From a virus, in IMG/VR virus record IMGVR_UViG_3300037560_000117, positions 1-59,921 of that record: 59,921 nt of DNA. The stretch is one strand, 5' to 3'. The position numbers and the translations under genes were made by a program. Under the pieces are notes generated by a model. That model was not told where the DNA came from, did no database searches, and saw only the letters and a program-made list of their open reading frames with translations. Below, piece by piece: positions 17,889-24,437 of the stretch; the stretch's first letter is position 1, and the number at the start of each line of letters is the position of its first letter.

Positions 17889-18349
17889 TATGACCTTTGT
17901 GCGCGGATGAACTCCAATAGGAGGGCTTCACCTTCTACGCTTACTCCAAATGCTAAGTTGTGTGTGCGACCATGTAGAATTATCAGGCACTCGCCTTCCT
18001 TTTTCAGTTGCCTGCGTAATGCACCCGCATGGACGCTGTAGTCGAAGACCTCAAGTGTGCAATCGTCGTCGATTGGTATGATCTCGCCACCACGTCGGAC
18101 TGCCGGTAGGTGTACGGAATCGATTAGGCTGTAGATTGTAATGTCTCGCACTGCGATTGTGCTATCACACATAGCTAACATTCCCACGAAGTGGTAGTCG
18201 TTGTCGGCCTTGCGTACGAATCGGAAATCGACTGGGCTTTGGTTGTATATGATAACCTGATCTGGCGGTCTGGACTGCGACAGGGTAGAGGGACTAAGAG
18301 CCAGAAGCAACGCAGTAATCATAAGCGCATGCAGTAGTCTTCGTATCAT
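17885..18349 (-). CDS. Secreted/periplasmic small protein
   Basis: 154 aa from ATG at 18349 (AAGGAGACACAC upstream). It begins with a clear Sec signal peptide, MIRRLLHALMITALLLALS, with likely cleavage near LSQS. The mature part is beta-rich with two Cys residues (MLAMCDST, DDDCTLEVF, GECLIILHG). No family recognised. Placement directly before the terminase gene is unusual; a superinfection-exclusion or envelope role is possible but unproven. Confidence 0.75.
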   Translation of the reverse strand: MIRRLLHALMITALLLALSPSTLSQSRPPDQVIIYNQSPVDFRFVRKADNDYHFVGMLAMCDSTIAVRDITIYSLIDSVHLPAVRRGGEIIPIDDDCTLEVFDYSVHAGALRRQLKKEGECLIILHGRTHNLAFGVSVEGEALLLEFIRAQRSY

Positions 18350-18426
18350 GTGTGTCTCCTTGGGCGTTATAAACCTGCGAATGCACGATAACATGCCGTG
18401 TGTTACGGTGCATTTTGTAATTTACA

Positions 18427-18460
18427 TGGGATCGGTCACACACCGCTATAACCGATCCCA
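18427..18460. other. Perfect inverted repeat TGGGATCGGT/ACCGATCCCA
   Basis: 10-bp perfect arms with a 14-nt spacer between two genes. There is no downstream T run in either direction, so it is either a processing hairpin or an operator. Confidence 0.5.
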
Positions 18461-18488
18461 CTTTGAGACTAATGCCGACAAGCACAGT

Positions 18489-18941
18489 CTAGCTTTTAAT
18501 GGACAATATTTCTGTCAGTGCCCTGATATCGCTGATTTCGTCTTGGTACACCTTACGCCCTATTAGGGCCTTAGTAGCAACTACCAGCTCTGGGTCTATG
18601 AATGTCTCCAACACACCATAAACACGGCCGCACAGCGTACTGATTACAGACTGGTAACTGTCATGTAATTCTCTTTCGGTGCCGTTTTCAATTTGCATCA
18701 GTTCATACGTGCGACATTCAATTTTACGCATTAACTCATCACGCAGGATGGTGATTCCGCACGCAACTCTACGCTCACTTTCAATTTGCGCACCCAAGAT
18801 ACTCTGTGCCCGACTCATGAATGCGTCGATAGTTGTCATCAGTACTCGGTGTACTTTGCGCTGTGCGCTACAGTTGCTTGTGTCATTAAACGGATAAGCC
18901 TCTGGCAGCCCACCCATCACTTTGTTGTTGTTTTCGGCCAT
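18489..18941 (-). CDS. Unknown helical protein near terminase
   Basis: 150 aa, almost entirely helical by composition (KVHRVLMTTIDAFMSRAQSIL, GITILRDELMRKIECRTYEL, DEISDIRALTEIL). Size and position upstream of the terminase would fit a small terminase subunit, but no helix-turn-helix signature is clear. Start at ATG 18941. Confidence 0.65.
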   Translation of the reverse strand: MAENNNKVMGGLPEAYPFNDTSNCSAQRKVHRVLMTTIDAFMSRAQSILGAQIESERRVACGITILRDELMRKIECRTYELMQIENGTERELHDSYQSVISTLCGRVYGVLETFIDPELVVATKALIGRKVYQDEISDIRALTEILSIKS

Positions 18942-18996
18942 TACTGGACCTCACTTTACGTTACGTTACTTTGGTACGATATGTACCGTGTGATAC

Positions 18997-19605
18997 TCAG
19001 TCTCTTTGCCGGATCGCATCACATACCAAGATAGCCTTGGTGTCCGACGTCTGAATTTTTACTACGGCGTTAATGCCAAGCTTGCCTCGGTAGTACGCCT
19101 GCACACTATCGGTGTCTGGGTAGGTTCGTAGGTGTGACTTGCTATCGAAATTGGGCACAGAGAAAATCACACGCGTTCTGGCAGGTATATACTTGAGGAT
19201 GCGATGATCGTCCAGATGTTCGAACACCTCGACCGCGATCACGCAGGTGAAATTTCGATTGTGTGCTACCCACGTCTCTCGATCATAAGCTGATCCGCAC
19301 CACACGGACTTTTTCACACGATTCGGACATCGGTTGATACCCGCTTGACTAAAATCGAAGCCGTTGTATGTGGCCCGCAGTGTGTCATCTGCAATCAAGC
19401 CGATGATCTGCTCGCCCAGTGCGCCATTTCCACACCCAACTTCCAAGATCGATAGGTCTTGGCGTTGAGGGAACCGCACTAGCCAATCAAGTACCACGTC
19501 GTATATGGGCTGAAAGCGTGTCGTGTTGTACCCACCTTTCCGTGCGTATATCCTGTTGTAGTAGCGGTGGTCTTCTTCGAGTCGACCTGTATATTCTACT
19601 GCCAT
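18997..19605 (-). CDS. Class I SAM methyltransferase (UbiG-like)
   Basis: 202 aa. Motif I LSILEVGCGNGALGEQIIGL (residues ~52-70), acidic motif II NGFDFSQAGI, and VIAVEVFEHLDDHRIL then ARTRVIFSVPNF, the arrangement of UbiG/Methyltransf_11 enzymes. The target could be a sugar, nucleotide or small molecule. It adjoins three small zinc-ribbon genes. Together with the FkbM enzyme it is the second small-molecule-type methyltransferase in the structural half. Confidence 0.83.
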   Translation of the reverse strand: MAVEYTGRLEEDHRYYNRIYARKGGYNTTRFQPIYDVVLDWLVRFPQRQDLSILEVGCGNGALGEQIIGLIADDTLRATYNGFDFSQAGINRCPNRVKKSVWCGSAYDRETWVAHNRNFTCVIAVEVFEHLDDHRILKYIPARTRVIFSVPNFDSKSHLRTYPDTDSVQAYYRGKLGINAVVKIQTSDTKAILVCDAIRQRD

Positions 19606-19787
19606 AGTAAGTTCGTGTATGCAGGTTCGCGATTATCTACCAGAAGCGATGGCACATTGCACTTATCGCACATAACCGGTATGTCATCCTCATGCTCGAT
19701 GGTATCATATTTAATACCGCAGTGAGAGCATGTGACTTCGCACCAGTCCATTTTTGCGCCTGTTTGGTTGATGAATTGTGAATTCAT
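19596..19787 (-). CDS. Small zinc-ribbon protein
   Basis: 63 aa; two CxxC knuckles, CSHCGIKYDTIEHEDDIPVMC and CDKC, separated by ~18 residues, typical of a rubredoxin-like zinc ribbon. Start ATG at 19787 overlaps the preceding stop region. Probably a nucleic-acid or protein-binding accessory protein. Confidence 0.75.
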   Translation of the reverse strand: MNSQFINQTGAKMDWCEVTCSHCGIKYDTIEHEDDIPVMCDKCNVPSLLVDNREPAYTNLLWQ

Positions 19788-20035
19788 ATTCGTGTGTCCT
19801 CGCCGACTTTTTCAACAAGCCTAGCTTCTTCTTTTACTAAGTCATTCACACGTACAATAAACGCTTCAACTTCTTTTTTAGTGACTTTTCCTGTTGCAAC
19901 AAGCAAATCAACTAAACAAAGTACACACTCACCCCCGCCACGTCTGGACTTACGCCCGCACGGGCACTGTGAGAAGGTCGAGACACCGCGTGGGAAGTTG
20001 TACCATACCGCGCTGAACCAGTCATATATTCGCAT
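19784..20035 (-). CDS. Small Cys-containing protein, unknown
   Basis: 83 aa with SQCPCGRKSRRGGGECVLC (a possible zinc site) followed by a helical, charged tail (KVTKKEVEAFIVRVNDLVKE). ATGA/TAATG-type overlaps with neighbours show it belongs to the same translation unit as the two flanking zinc-ribbon genes. Confidence 0.72.
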   Translation of the reverse strand: MRIYDWFSAVWYNFPRGVSTFSQCPCGRKSRRGGGECVLCLVDLLVATGKVTKKEVEAFIVRVNDLVKEEARLVEKVGEDTRI

Positions 20036-20232
20036 TAGATTTGTCCTGTTCGTTTGGTGTCACCCCACTTGGAAGGAGTGCTACCGATTACGGAGACCTG
20101 TGGCCTCAGTCTACCGGCGCAACAATCCTCGCACATAGGAGCAGGCATCTGCTCGTGCTCCTCGTGTGTCAATAGTCTCTCGATTTTTTCGTCGCACTTG
20201 GGGTTGTCACACGCGTATTCGTAGAGTGGCAT
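20035..20232 (-). CDS. FmdB-like zinc-ribbon protein
   Basis: 65 aa. The start MPLYEYACDNPKCDEKIERL followed by MPAPMCEDCCAGRLRPQVS is the FmdB/CxxC regulatory-type zinc ribbon (P-x-YEY-x-C...F...C-x-x-C-G). Such proteins are common in phages and bacteria, function unknown. Confidence 0.82.
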   Translation of the reverse strand: MPLYEYACDNPKCDEKIERLLTHEEHEQMPAPMCEDCCAGRLRPQVSVIGSTPSKWGDTKRTGQI

Positions 20233-20249
20233 TAGAGCTTCCTTTGATT

Positions 20250-20780
20250 TTAACCCCGAAAGACGGGTTCGGTTACGTGTGAGTTTGAGCCTTGTGGCAT
20301 CTTGTCTATATCGATAGGCCGTGTGGCCTTCCCTTGCGTCATCTTGGCCTTATCTTCGGTCCGTTTTTGGCGCACTTCGAATTGTCTGCGCCATCTACGG
20401 AGCCACTTGTGTGCCTCTTTGTGGATTTTACGGGACTGTTGGCGTGAGTGGCTCTTGTCATGCGACATTTGAAGTAGGGACTCATACATGTGGCGTGCGT
20501 GGTCTGGACACTCAGCTGTGTCGTGTTGTTTACCATCCCGCAATATCGCATGTTTTCCACAACCCATACAGGCCAAGATCGGTACCTCGACGCAGTGCCG
20601 TGGCAGTTTGAGTATCTCGCCCCATGGCGTACGGGCTATCACATGCTCGTCTAATATATCGCCGATCATCAGAGGTGTGCGAGTGGCATCAACCGAGTAG
20701 GATGTGAATACCAACTGTCCCATGCCCTTGATCGGGTGTTCTGCTGTTTTGTCTATGTCTTCGGTGACTGTCAGTTTCAT
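20250..20780 (-). CDS. Unknown protein with central Cys pair and basic tail
   Basis: 176 aa from ATG at 20780, which overlaps the preceding TGA (ATGA) and follows GGGGGA. The N-terminal ~70 residues are beta-rich (LTVTEDIDKTAEH, QLVFTSYSVDATRTPLMIGD); ILACMGCGKHA holds one CxxC; the rest is Arg/Lys/His-rich helix (HKEAHKWLRRWRRQFEVRQKR). Possibly nucleic-acid binding. No family recognised. Confidence 0.7.
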   Translation of the reverse strand: MKLTVTEDIDKTAEHPIKGMGQLVFTSYSVDATRTPLMIGDILDEHVIARTPWGEILKLPRHCVEVPILACMGCGKHAILRDGKQHDTAECPDHARHMYESLLQMSHDKSHSRQQSRKIHKEAHKWLRRWRRQFEVRQKRTEDKAKMTQGKATRPIDIDKMPQGSNSHVTEPVFRG

Positions 20781-21100
20781 ACGTCCCCCGAATTTATCTT
20801 CGCACCACAGGCGAAGCATGTAACGTTCTCGTGTGAGCAATCGGCGTGCTCACCGTCGTAACGTGACCAGATCACACTATAGCATAGGCACCACAGGGAG
20901 ATTTGGTGTGTGAGGAAGCTACGCGGGTCACACTGGAAGGTGAAATCCAAGTCCCGTGCGTCTGGACCTTCAATCCCGACCGCAATTTCGATGCTCCCGA
21001 TACGTGTGTGCCACTTCTTTTCGTACCAGTGCGGGCCAAGAAAACCCACGACGAGGTTTGCCACAATCAACAGCGCAAGAATGTATAGTAGTGTAATCAT
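20777..21100 (-). CDS. Membrane-anchored protein with Cys pairs
   Basis: 107 aa. One N-terminal transmembrane helix (LLYILALLIVANLVVGFLG), then a soluble region with FQCDPRSF and a C-terminal CSHENVTCFACGAKI likely binding a metal. ATG at 21100 overlaps the GroES gene stop. Role unknown. Confidence 0.72.
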   Translation of the reverse strand: MITLLYILALLIVANLVVGFLGPHWYEKKWHTRIGSIEIAVGIEGPDARDLDFTFQCDPRSFLTHQISLWCLCYSVIWSRYDGEHADCSHENVTCFACGAKINSGDV

Positions 21101-21483
21101 TAGTCGAACTCCCTGTCTATTACGATTGGGTTCCCGTCAATTTCTCGTGGGCCATTTTTCCCTGCGAAGTTTTCGAGTGCGTCCTTTTCCACCTTACGTT
21201 CAATGATACCGATGATGTCAGATTCCCGCATAACGAGGACCTGTGCGCCGTCGATGGTCAACTTGGACCCGACGAACTTAGACCATAGCACGTGATCGCC
21301 TACCTGTAGTGAGGTGGGGATTAGCACGCCATTGTCGTAGCGTCCTGTGCCCGCGCTGATAACAACGCCGGATGTTGGGATTTTGTTGTTGTCTGATGTC
21401 GTTATGATGATGCCCTGTGCGGTTCTTTCTTCAACCGAGTCGGGTACAATAACGATGCGATCTAATAGCGGTATGAAAGCCAT
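21100..21483 (-). CDS. groES: GroES-type co-chaperonin
   Basis: 127 aa from ATG at 21483 (AAAAGGAG then CCACAC). It reads as a Cpn10 fold: FIPLLDRIVIVPDSVEERTA (core strand of GroES 'L-P-L-DRV-V'), QGIIITTSDNN in the place of the mobile loop, SGVVISAGTGRYDNG, LQVGDHVLWSKFVG, and VLVMRESDIIGIIE at the C-terminal core, plus ~30 extra residues. It would pair with host GroEL. T4 gp31 and other phage GroES homologues are needed to fold large capsid proteins. Here the gene opens the structural operon, directly downstream of the tRNA cluster, consistent with folding the fused protease-capsid protein. Confidence 0.88.
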   Translation of the reverse strand: MAFIPLLDRIVIVPDSVEERTAQGIIITTSDNNKIPTSGVVISAGTGRYDNGVLIPTSLQVGDHVLWSKFVGSKLTIDGAQVLVMRESDIIGIIERKVEKDALENFAGKNGPREIDGNPIVIDREFD

Positions 21484-21584
21484 GTGTGGCTCCTTTTTAG
21501 AAGTTAATAATAGACGATGGGTGATCTGATCTACTAGTAAATTTTCACCAGCTAGACCATCTATTACATATTGTGTGTGTGATT

Positions 21585-21659
21585 TGGCAGACCCAGTAGG
21601 AATCGAACCTACCCAGTCGATTTTGGAGACCAACTCGCCGCCTTGGAACATGCGGGCCT
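21585..21659 (-). tRNA. tRNA-Trp (CCA)
   Basis: Canonical cloverleaf of 75 nt with encoded CCA. Acceptor AGGCCCG/TGGGTCT (with G-T pairs), anticodon stem TTGGT/ATCGA around loop CTCCAAA giving anticodon CCA, T arm GTAGG-TTCGATT-CCTAC, discriminator G. It is the best-formed tRNA in the cluster, followed by the spacer AAATCACAC seen after other members. Confidence 0.9.
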
Positions 21660-21670
21660 GTGTGATTTGA

Positions 21671-21793
21671 TTTGCTCGGTAGGATTCGAACCTACAGCTT
21701 GGCCTTACGGTTGTCAATTGTCCTGCCGGTATATCACGTGCAGGGTGCTCTGCCTTGCAGGGGAGTGTTCCCGTGTCTTCGAGCTACGAACTC
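21671..21793 (-). tRNA. tRNA-like RNA with enlarged D, anticodon and variable loops
   Basis: 123 nt. Canonical pieces are TA + D stem GCTC/GAGC (with GGCA before the 3' strand), an anticodon-position stem CCTGC/GCAGG, and a perfect T arm GTAGG-TTCGAAT-CCTAC. But the D loop is 30 nt, the anticodon loop 13 nt and the variable region 26 nt. The acceptor GAGTTCG/CGAGCAA pairs over five bases only. No anticodon can be named. Either a decayed tRNA or a tRNA-shaped RNA with another role. Confidence 0.5.
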
Positions 21794-21803
21794 ATGTAAT
21801 TTG

Positions 21804-21892
21804 TGGTTGTAGTCGGAATCAAACCGACGTCTTTATGTGTGTGTGATTGTGCACGTCACACACATACTGTTCTGCCACTGAACTATACATCC
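21804..21892 (-). tRNA. tRNA-like RNA with (TG)n/(CA)n-extended anticodon arm
   Basis: 89 nt. Acceptor GGATGTA/TACAACC with one A-A mismatch, perfect D arm GTTC-AGTGGCA-GAAC, T arm GTCGG-TTTGATT-CCGAC. The anticodon arm is 34 nt instead of 17: TATGTGTGTGA pairs with TCACACACACATA (2-nt bulge) around the loop CGTGCACAA. Anticodon uncertain; GCA or GTG triplets can be drawn but none has normal context. Confidence 0.5.
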
Positions 21893-21909
21893 GTAATTTG
21901 GTTACGCGA

Positions 21910-21977
21910 CAGGGCAGACCGGATTTGAACCGGCGACCTTGCGAACTCGCCGCTCTACCAACTGAGCTACTGGCCCT
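21910..21977 (-). tRNA. tRNA-like RNA with shortened anticodon arm
   Basis: 68 nt. Good D arm GCTC-AGTTGGTA-GAGC and T arm GCCGG-TTCAAAT-CCGGT. The acceptor AGGG(C)CAG/CTGCCCT has one bulged C and extends outward (GACAGGG/CCCTGTC). Only 17 nt separate D and T arms, against ~23 in a normal tRNA; a TTCGCAA loop-like sequence is present, but its 3' stem strand is missing. Anticodon uncertain (CGC would be Ala). Confidence 0.5.
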
Positions 21978-22003
21978 GTCGTCGCATTTTGTGAACACTC
22001 ACT

Positions 22004-22138
22004 ACGTAATGCGGGGAACCTAATATCCCGCGCCAATCAAGGTCGTTACCATGGTAACTGGCTCGATCCCGTCACATACTCGGATTCGTCAATCGACTCA
22101 GTGTGATGGCTCTTTAAGGCTACGTGAGCTAATTACGC
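22004..22138 (-). ncRNA. 135-nt tRNA-shaped structured RNA
   Basis: The ends pair as a 7-bp acceptor-like stem GCGTAAT/ATTACGT; next to it are TA and a D-type stem GCTC/GAGC, and a T-type stem GCGGG/CCCGC directly joins the 3' acceptor strand. The T loop is 11 nt without TTCRA, and the centre holds a perfect palindrome GTTACCATGGTAAC and further hairpins. It is the same architecture as its neighbours but not a functional tRNA by normal rules. Confidence 0.4.
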
Positions 22139-22162
22139 AGTGAATGTTCATGTGTGATTTTA

Positions 22163-22229
22163 GGTCCCATCATGATAACTTTACCTGAACGGTCGCGAGC
22201 CGCCCTCGAAGTTATCAATGATGGGGTCC
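22163..22229 (-). ncRNA. Long hairpin within tRNA cluster
   Basis: Arms of 19 and 21 nt (GGTCCCATCATGATAACTT on the plus strand and its near reverse complement) pair with two 1-nt bulges and one mismatch, around a 27-nt GC-rich loop holding CGGTCGCGAGCCG. It fills the gap between two tRNA-type genes and could be a processing (RNase III) site, terminator or small RNA. Confidence 0.5.
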
Positions 22230-22234
22230 GATTT

Positions 22235-22309
22235 TGGGCGGAGCAACCAGATTTGAACTGGTGACCTCCCGCTCCATAGCGGGTGCGCTACCAACTGTGC
22301 CATACTCCG
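22235..22309 (-). tRNA. tRNA with 6-nt anticodon loop, identity uncertain
   Basis: 75 nt including encoded CCA. Acceptor CGGAGTA/TGCTCCG (7 bp, one G-T), D arm GCAC-AGTTGGTA-GCGC, T arm ACCAG-TTCAAAT-CTGGT all normal. The anticodon stem CCCGC/GCGGG closes a six-base loop TATGGA rather than seven, so the anticodon cannot be read with confidence (ATG or TGG-like triplets). Confidence 0.65.
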
Positions 22310-22314
22310 CAATT

Positions 22315-22389
22315 TGGTGTACCCACAAGGATTCGAACCCTCGATCTCACTGGGTATAAGCCAATGCGCTTTCCTTAAGCTATAAGCAC
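22315..22389 (-). tRNA. tRNA-Ile (TAT)
   Basis: 75 nt with encoded CCA. Acceptor GTGCTTA/TGGGTAC with several G-T pairs, D arm GCTT...AAGC, anticodon stem ATTGG/CCAGT around CTTATAC giving anticodon TAT (reads AUA), T arm with TTCGAAT loop. AUA is a rare codon in many Gram-negatives, a usual reason for phages to carry this tRNA. Confidence 0.78.
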
Positions 22390-22400
22390 GTGTGATTTAG

Positions 22401-22484
22401 TTTGCGGGTGATCGCGTACAGGTACCGGATGTGCGCACATCTAATGGTACCGGAGGACGGCCCTATTGGGACACAGCCCGCAAA
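22401..22484 (-). ncRNA. 84-nt structured RNA, tRNA cluster end
   Basis: The ends form a perfect 8-bp stem TTTGCGGG/CCCGCAAA. Inside are a hairpin CCC-AATA-GGG, two GGTACC sites and the 14-bp palindrome GATGTGCGCACATC. There is no TTCRA T loop, so this is not a tRNA. It carries the same AAATCACAC spacer after its 3' end as the tRNAs. Confidence 0.4.
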
Positions 22485-22983
22485 TTTTGTGTGAAGCGTT
22501 AGGCCCGCAATGCGGGGGTCGCGCCTCCTGCTCTTATCGAAAATTTCCCAAAGTCGAGAGATGCCCTCAGGCAAATCAATCGCATTGCTCTAGCTCTGTG
22601 TGACATCACACGCCGCACACTACTTAGTGAGTGACGCACGCATGATACCGTGTGTGTGACCACGGCTACTGTGTGAGTGTGTGAACAAGTCGATGGCGCA
22701 CTGGCGGCTCGCACACTAACTGCCGTGTGTGCGATGCGGGGCTACACCATCAGCTTGTTTATTGGCACGTGTGCTGTGTGAGTGGGAGACACCGACGTTG
22801 ATCAGAGCGTACGTGTCAACGGCGTGTGTCTGCTACCATCACACGTATTTTAGAGTGTGTGGGCAGTCCGTATCTCACGGTCGTGGATATCACATGGACC
22901 GTGCGGGACACTGCCGCACACTTACTCAAGCGTGTCACACTACTTTCACACGCCATGAACGTGTTACATTTCGTGTGAGGTGC
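22485..22983. other. Gene-free leader of tRNA cluster with inverted repeat
   Basis: About 500 bp without a convincing gene. It contains a hairpin CCCGC-ATT-GCGGG near 22505-22517, many TGTG/CACA tracts, and at 22598-22639 a copy of the element that recurs inverted at 23861-23899 (core TGTGACATCACAC and CACTA--TAGTG). It probably holds the promoter of the tRNA/structural transcript; no standard promoter could be picked with confidence. Confidence 0.5.
22598..22639. repeat. Inverted repeat element, copy 1
   Basis: GTGTGACATCACAC followed by CACACTACTTAGTGAGTGACGCAC (in two parts) matches, in opposite orientation and with few changes, 23861-23899. Both the TGTGACATCACA half and the CACTACTTAGTG half are themselves palindromic, as expected of protein-binding sites. 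The two copies flank the genes at 22984-23641. Confidence 0.7.
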
Positions 22984-23379
22984 TTATTTTGGGATATGTG
23001 CAATGCGTCGTATCACCTCGTTTATAACGTGTGATTGTATGACACTGCTTCCGCGTGCTTCACGTATCAGTTCACCGGAGATTGTCACACGATCAAGATC
23101 GCTACACTGAGTACAGGGGAAACAATGTGACGTCGCATCAGGCTTCAGCACACACTCACTATCTTCTACTTCGGTGAATCGCACGTACCGACGCCAGATG
23201 CGCTTGAATAGTCGGTCGTACGGATACCACGTAATCGCACGGAAGGTAGGATATACCAAGCCAAGTGCGAGAGCTGATTCACGGTCACCGGTAATGGCCC
23301 ACGTGTAAAGGAAGAGGATCACACAGCCGAGCAACTCCCAGAGTACGCCCTTGGCGAGTGTGTTATATTTGATTTTCAT
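22984..23379 (-). CDS. DUF2061-like membrane protein
   Basis: 131 aa. The N-terminal 75 residues follow the DUF2061 pattern: KGVLWELLGCVILFLYTWA, TGDRESALALGLVYPTFRAI, TWYPYDRLFKRIWRR (in the family, 'K..sWRi...t...ay..tG....A......e...k...YY.HE..W'). Two transmembrane helices are likely. The C-terminal part has CFPCTQCSDL, a possible metal site. ATG at 23379 follows GAGGCACACACAC. Function unknown. Confidence 0.75.
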   Translation of the reverse strand: MKIKYNTLAKGVLWELLGCVILFLYTWAITGDRESALALGLVYPTFRAITWYPYDRLFKRIWRRYVRFTEVEDSECVLKPDATSHCFPCTQCSDLDRVTISGELIREARGSSVIQSHVINEVIRRIAHIPK

Positions 23380-23641
23380 GTGTGTGTGCCTCTATTAGAT
23401 TATGCTGTACCCCTGTTAGAATGCGCTGTACGGCGACGCGGAACTCTCGGCCCTTGAGCCGTGTGAGTTGCTTCGCCTGCTGTGTGATGTTACACTTGCT
23501 GAGCCAGTCCGCATTCGAAAGCAGCGATGCGTATACTGAGTTGGGGTGCCACGTCGCAATGTCAGTGACGGTCACTTTAGCGTGCGGCTGTTTAATGCCA
23601 CGGTAAGCGGCTATATCGGAGGGGATGTGTGTGACGGTCAT
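23363..23641 (-). CDS. Unknown protein
   Basis: 92 aa; ATG at 23641 with AGGAAG upstream and a 17-nt overlap with the next gene. Mixed alpha/beta composition, basic C-terminal half (QLTRLKGREFRVAVQRIL). It is the first gene after the repeat-rich 23642-24437 region, so it may be an early regulatory gene; no family recognised. Confidence 0.65.
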   Translation of the reverse strand: MTVTHIPSDIAAYRGIKQPHAKVTVTDIATWHPNSVYASLLSNADWLSKCNITQQAKQLTRLKGREFRVAVQRILTGVQHNLIEAHTHENQI

Positions 23642-24437
23642 ATAAACTTCCTGTGTGTGCGTGTGTCACTCACTATATAGTGTGTGAGTGGCGTGTGTGT
23701 GACGAAGCCCGGCAGCAAACGGGAGCGATAGATGGCTGCTGGTCGGCCCTTGGCCGGTTTACGCGGAGCGTTCCGGATTAGTTGATGCGAGTGTGTGACG
23801 GCTTAATATGCATTGCGTCTCTCCTGTGTATGTGACTCGCATCGGTTTGCGGTTGCGTGTGTGCGTCGCTCACTACTTAGTGTGTGTGTGATGTCACACG
23901 CGGCGGAGGATGCGACGCAGCGAACGGGAGTAATAGATGGCTGTTTACGCCCTGCGTTTCCTCCGTGCGTCGGTCGCCGTCCAGCCCCTATAAGTTTAGC
24001 CGTATGATCGACCCGCCCGTACCGAGAGGAACGACTAACCTGACTATGCAACGCATTGCACATACACCCCCCTAGAGGGCCTCCAATGCGACACACCCCG
24101 TCCACAGTGCGATGCCTTGGAATGCCTGCCCAAGCGTGCAGTATACCTCGTATCCCTTAGGGATATAGAGTCCTCACGGTCCTGACGGTACTGACGTGTT
24201 CCGGAGTGTGTATGTAACCGTACGCTGAACGCAGGGCGGTACCTCTCCGTGCCTCGAACCCTCATTGGACCCGTTAGACGGTACGTTCCGACGTGTAATC
24301 GAACGCCATACGTACCACGGTAGCCATGTGTCCCGGAAAGTGCCCGCCTAACGCTCCGATATGTATCCGGCGCACGGGGAGGGGTCACCGTTACATTTGC
24401 GTACTCCGAATGGATGTCCACAGAGCCGTTAGGACCG
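23642..24437. other. 800-bp gene-free repeat region
   Basis: Contains two related units. At 23667-23740: CACTCAC-TATATA-GTGTGTGAG then AACGGGAGCGATAGATGGCT. At 23861-23942: GCTCACTACTTAGTGTGTG, TGTGATGTCACAC, then AACGGGAGTAATAGATGGCT. At 24151-24206 a palindrome TATCCCTTAGGGATA precedes TCACGGTCCTGACGGTACTG, and 24427-24447 carries a 21-bp sequence also found at 52509-52529. A 125-residue open frame at 24044-24421 is judged accidental. Likely promoter/operator, origin or packaging DNA. Confidence 0.6.
23861..23899. repeat. Inverted repeat element, copy 2
   Basis: Reverse complement of the 22598-22639 element with a few changes; carries CACTACTTAGTG and TGTGATGTCACAC palindromes. It belongs to the second of two related units, ~200 bp apart, upstream of the 23363-23641 gene. 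Confidence 0.7.

Noticed and set aside
21671-21793. tRNA-Val (GAC) reading of the TTGAC segment
   Set aside because: The flanking bases cannot form an anticodon stem; the better stem is CCTGC/GCAGG further upstream in the RNA.
24044-24421. 125-residue minus-strand open frame rich in Arg, Thr, Tyr and Gly
   Set aside because: Covers palindromes and ACGGTCCT repeats, has no RBS, and the composition reflects repeat DNA.
23642-24437. CRISPR array from repeated sequences
   Set aside because: Repeats are few, unequal in spacing and palindromic operator-like; no cas genes are present.
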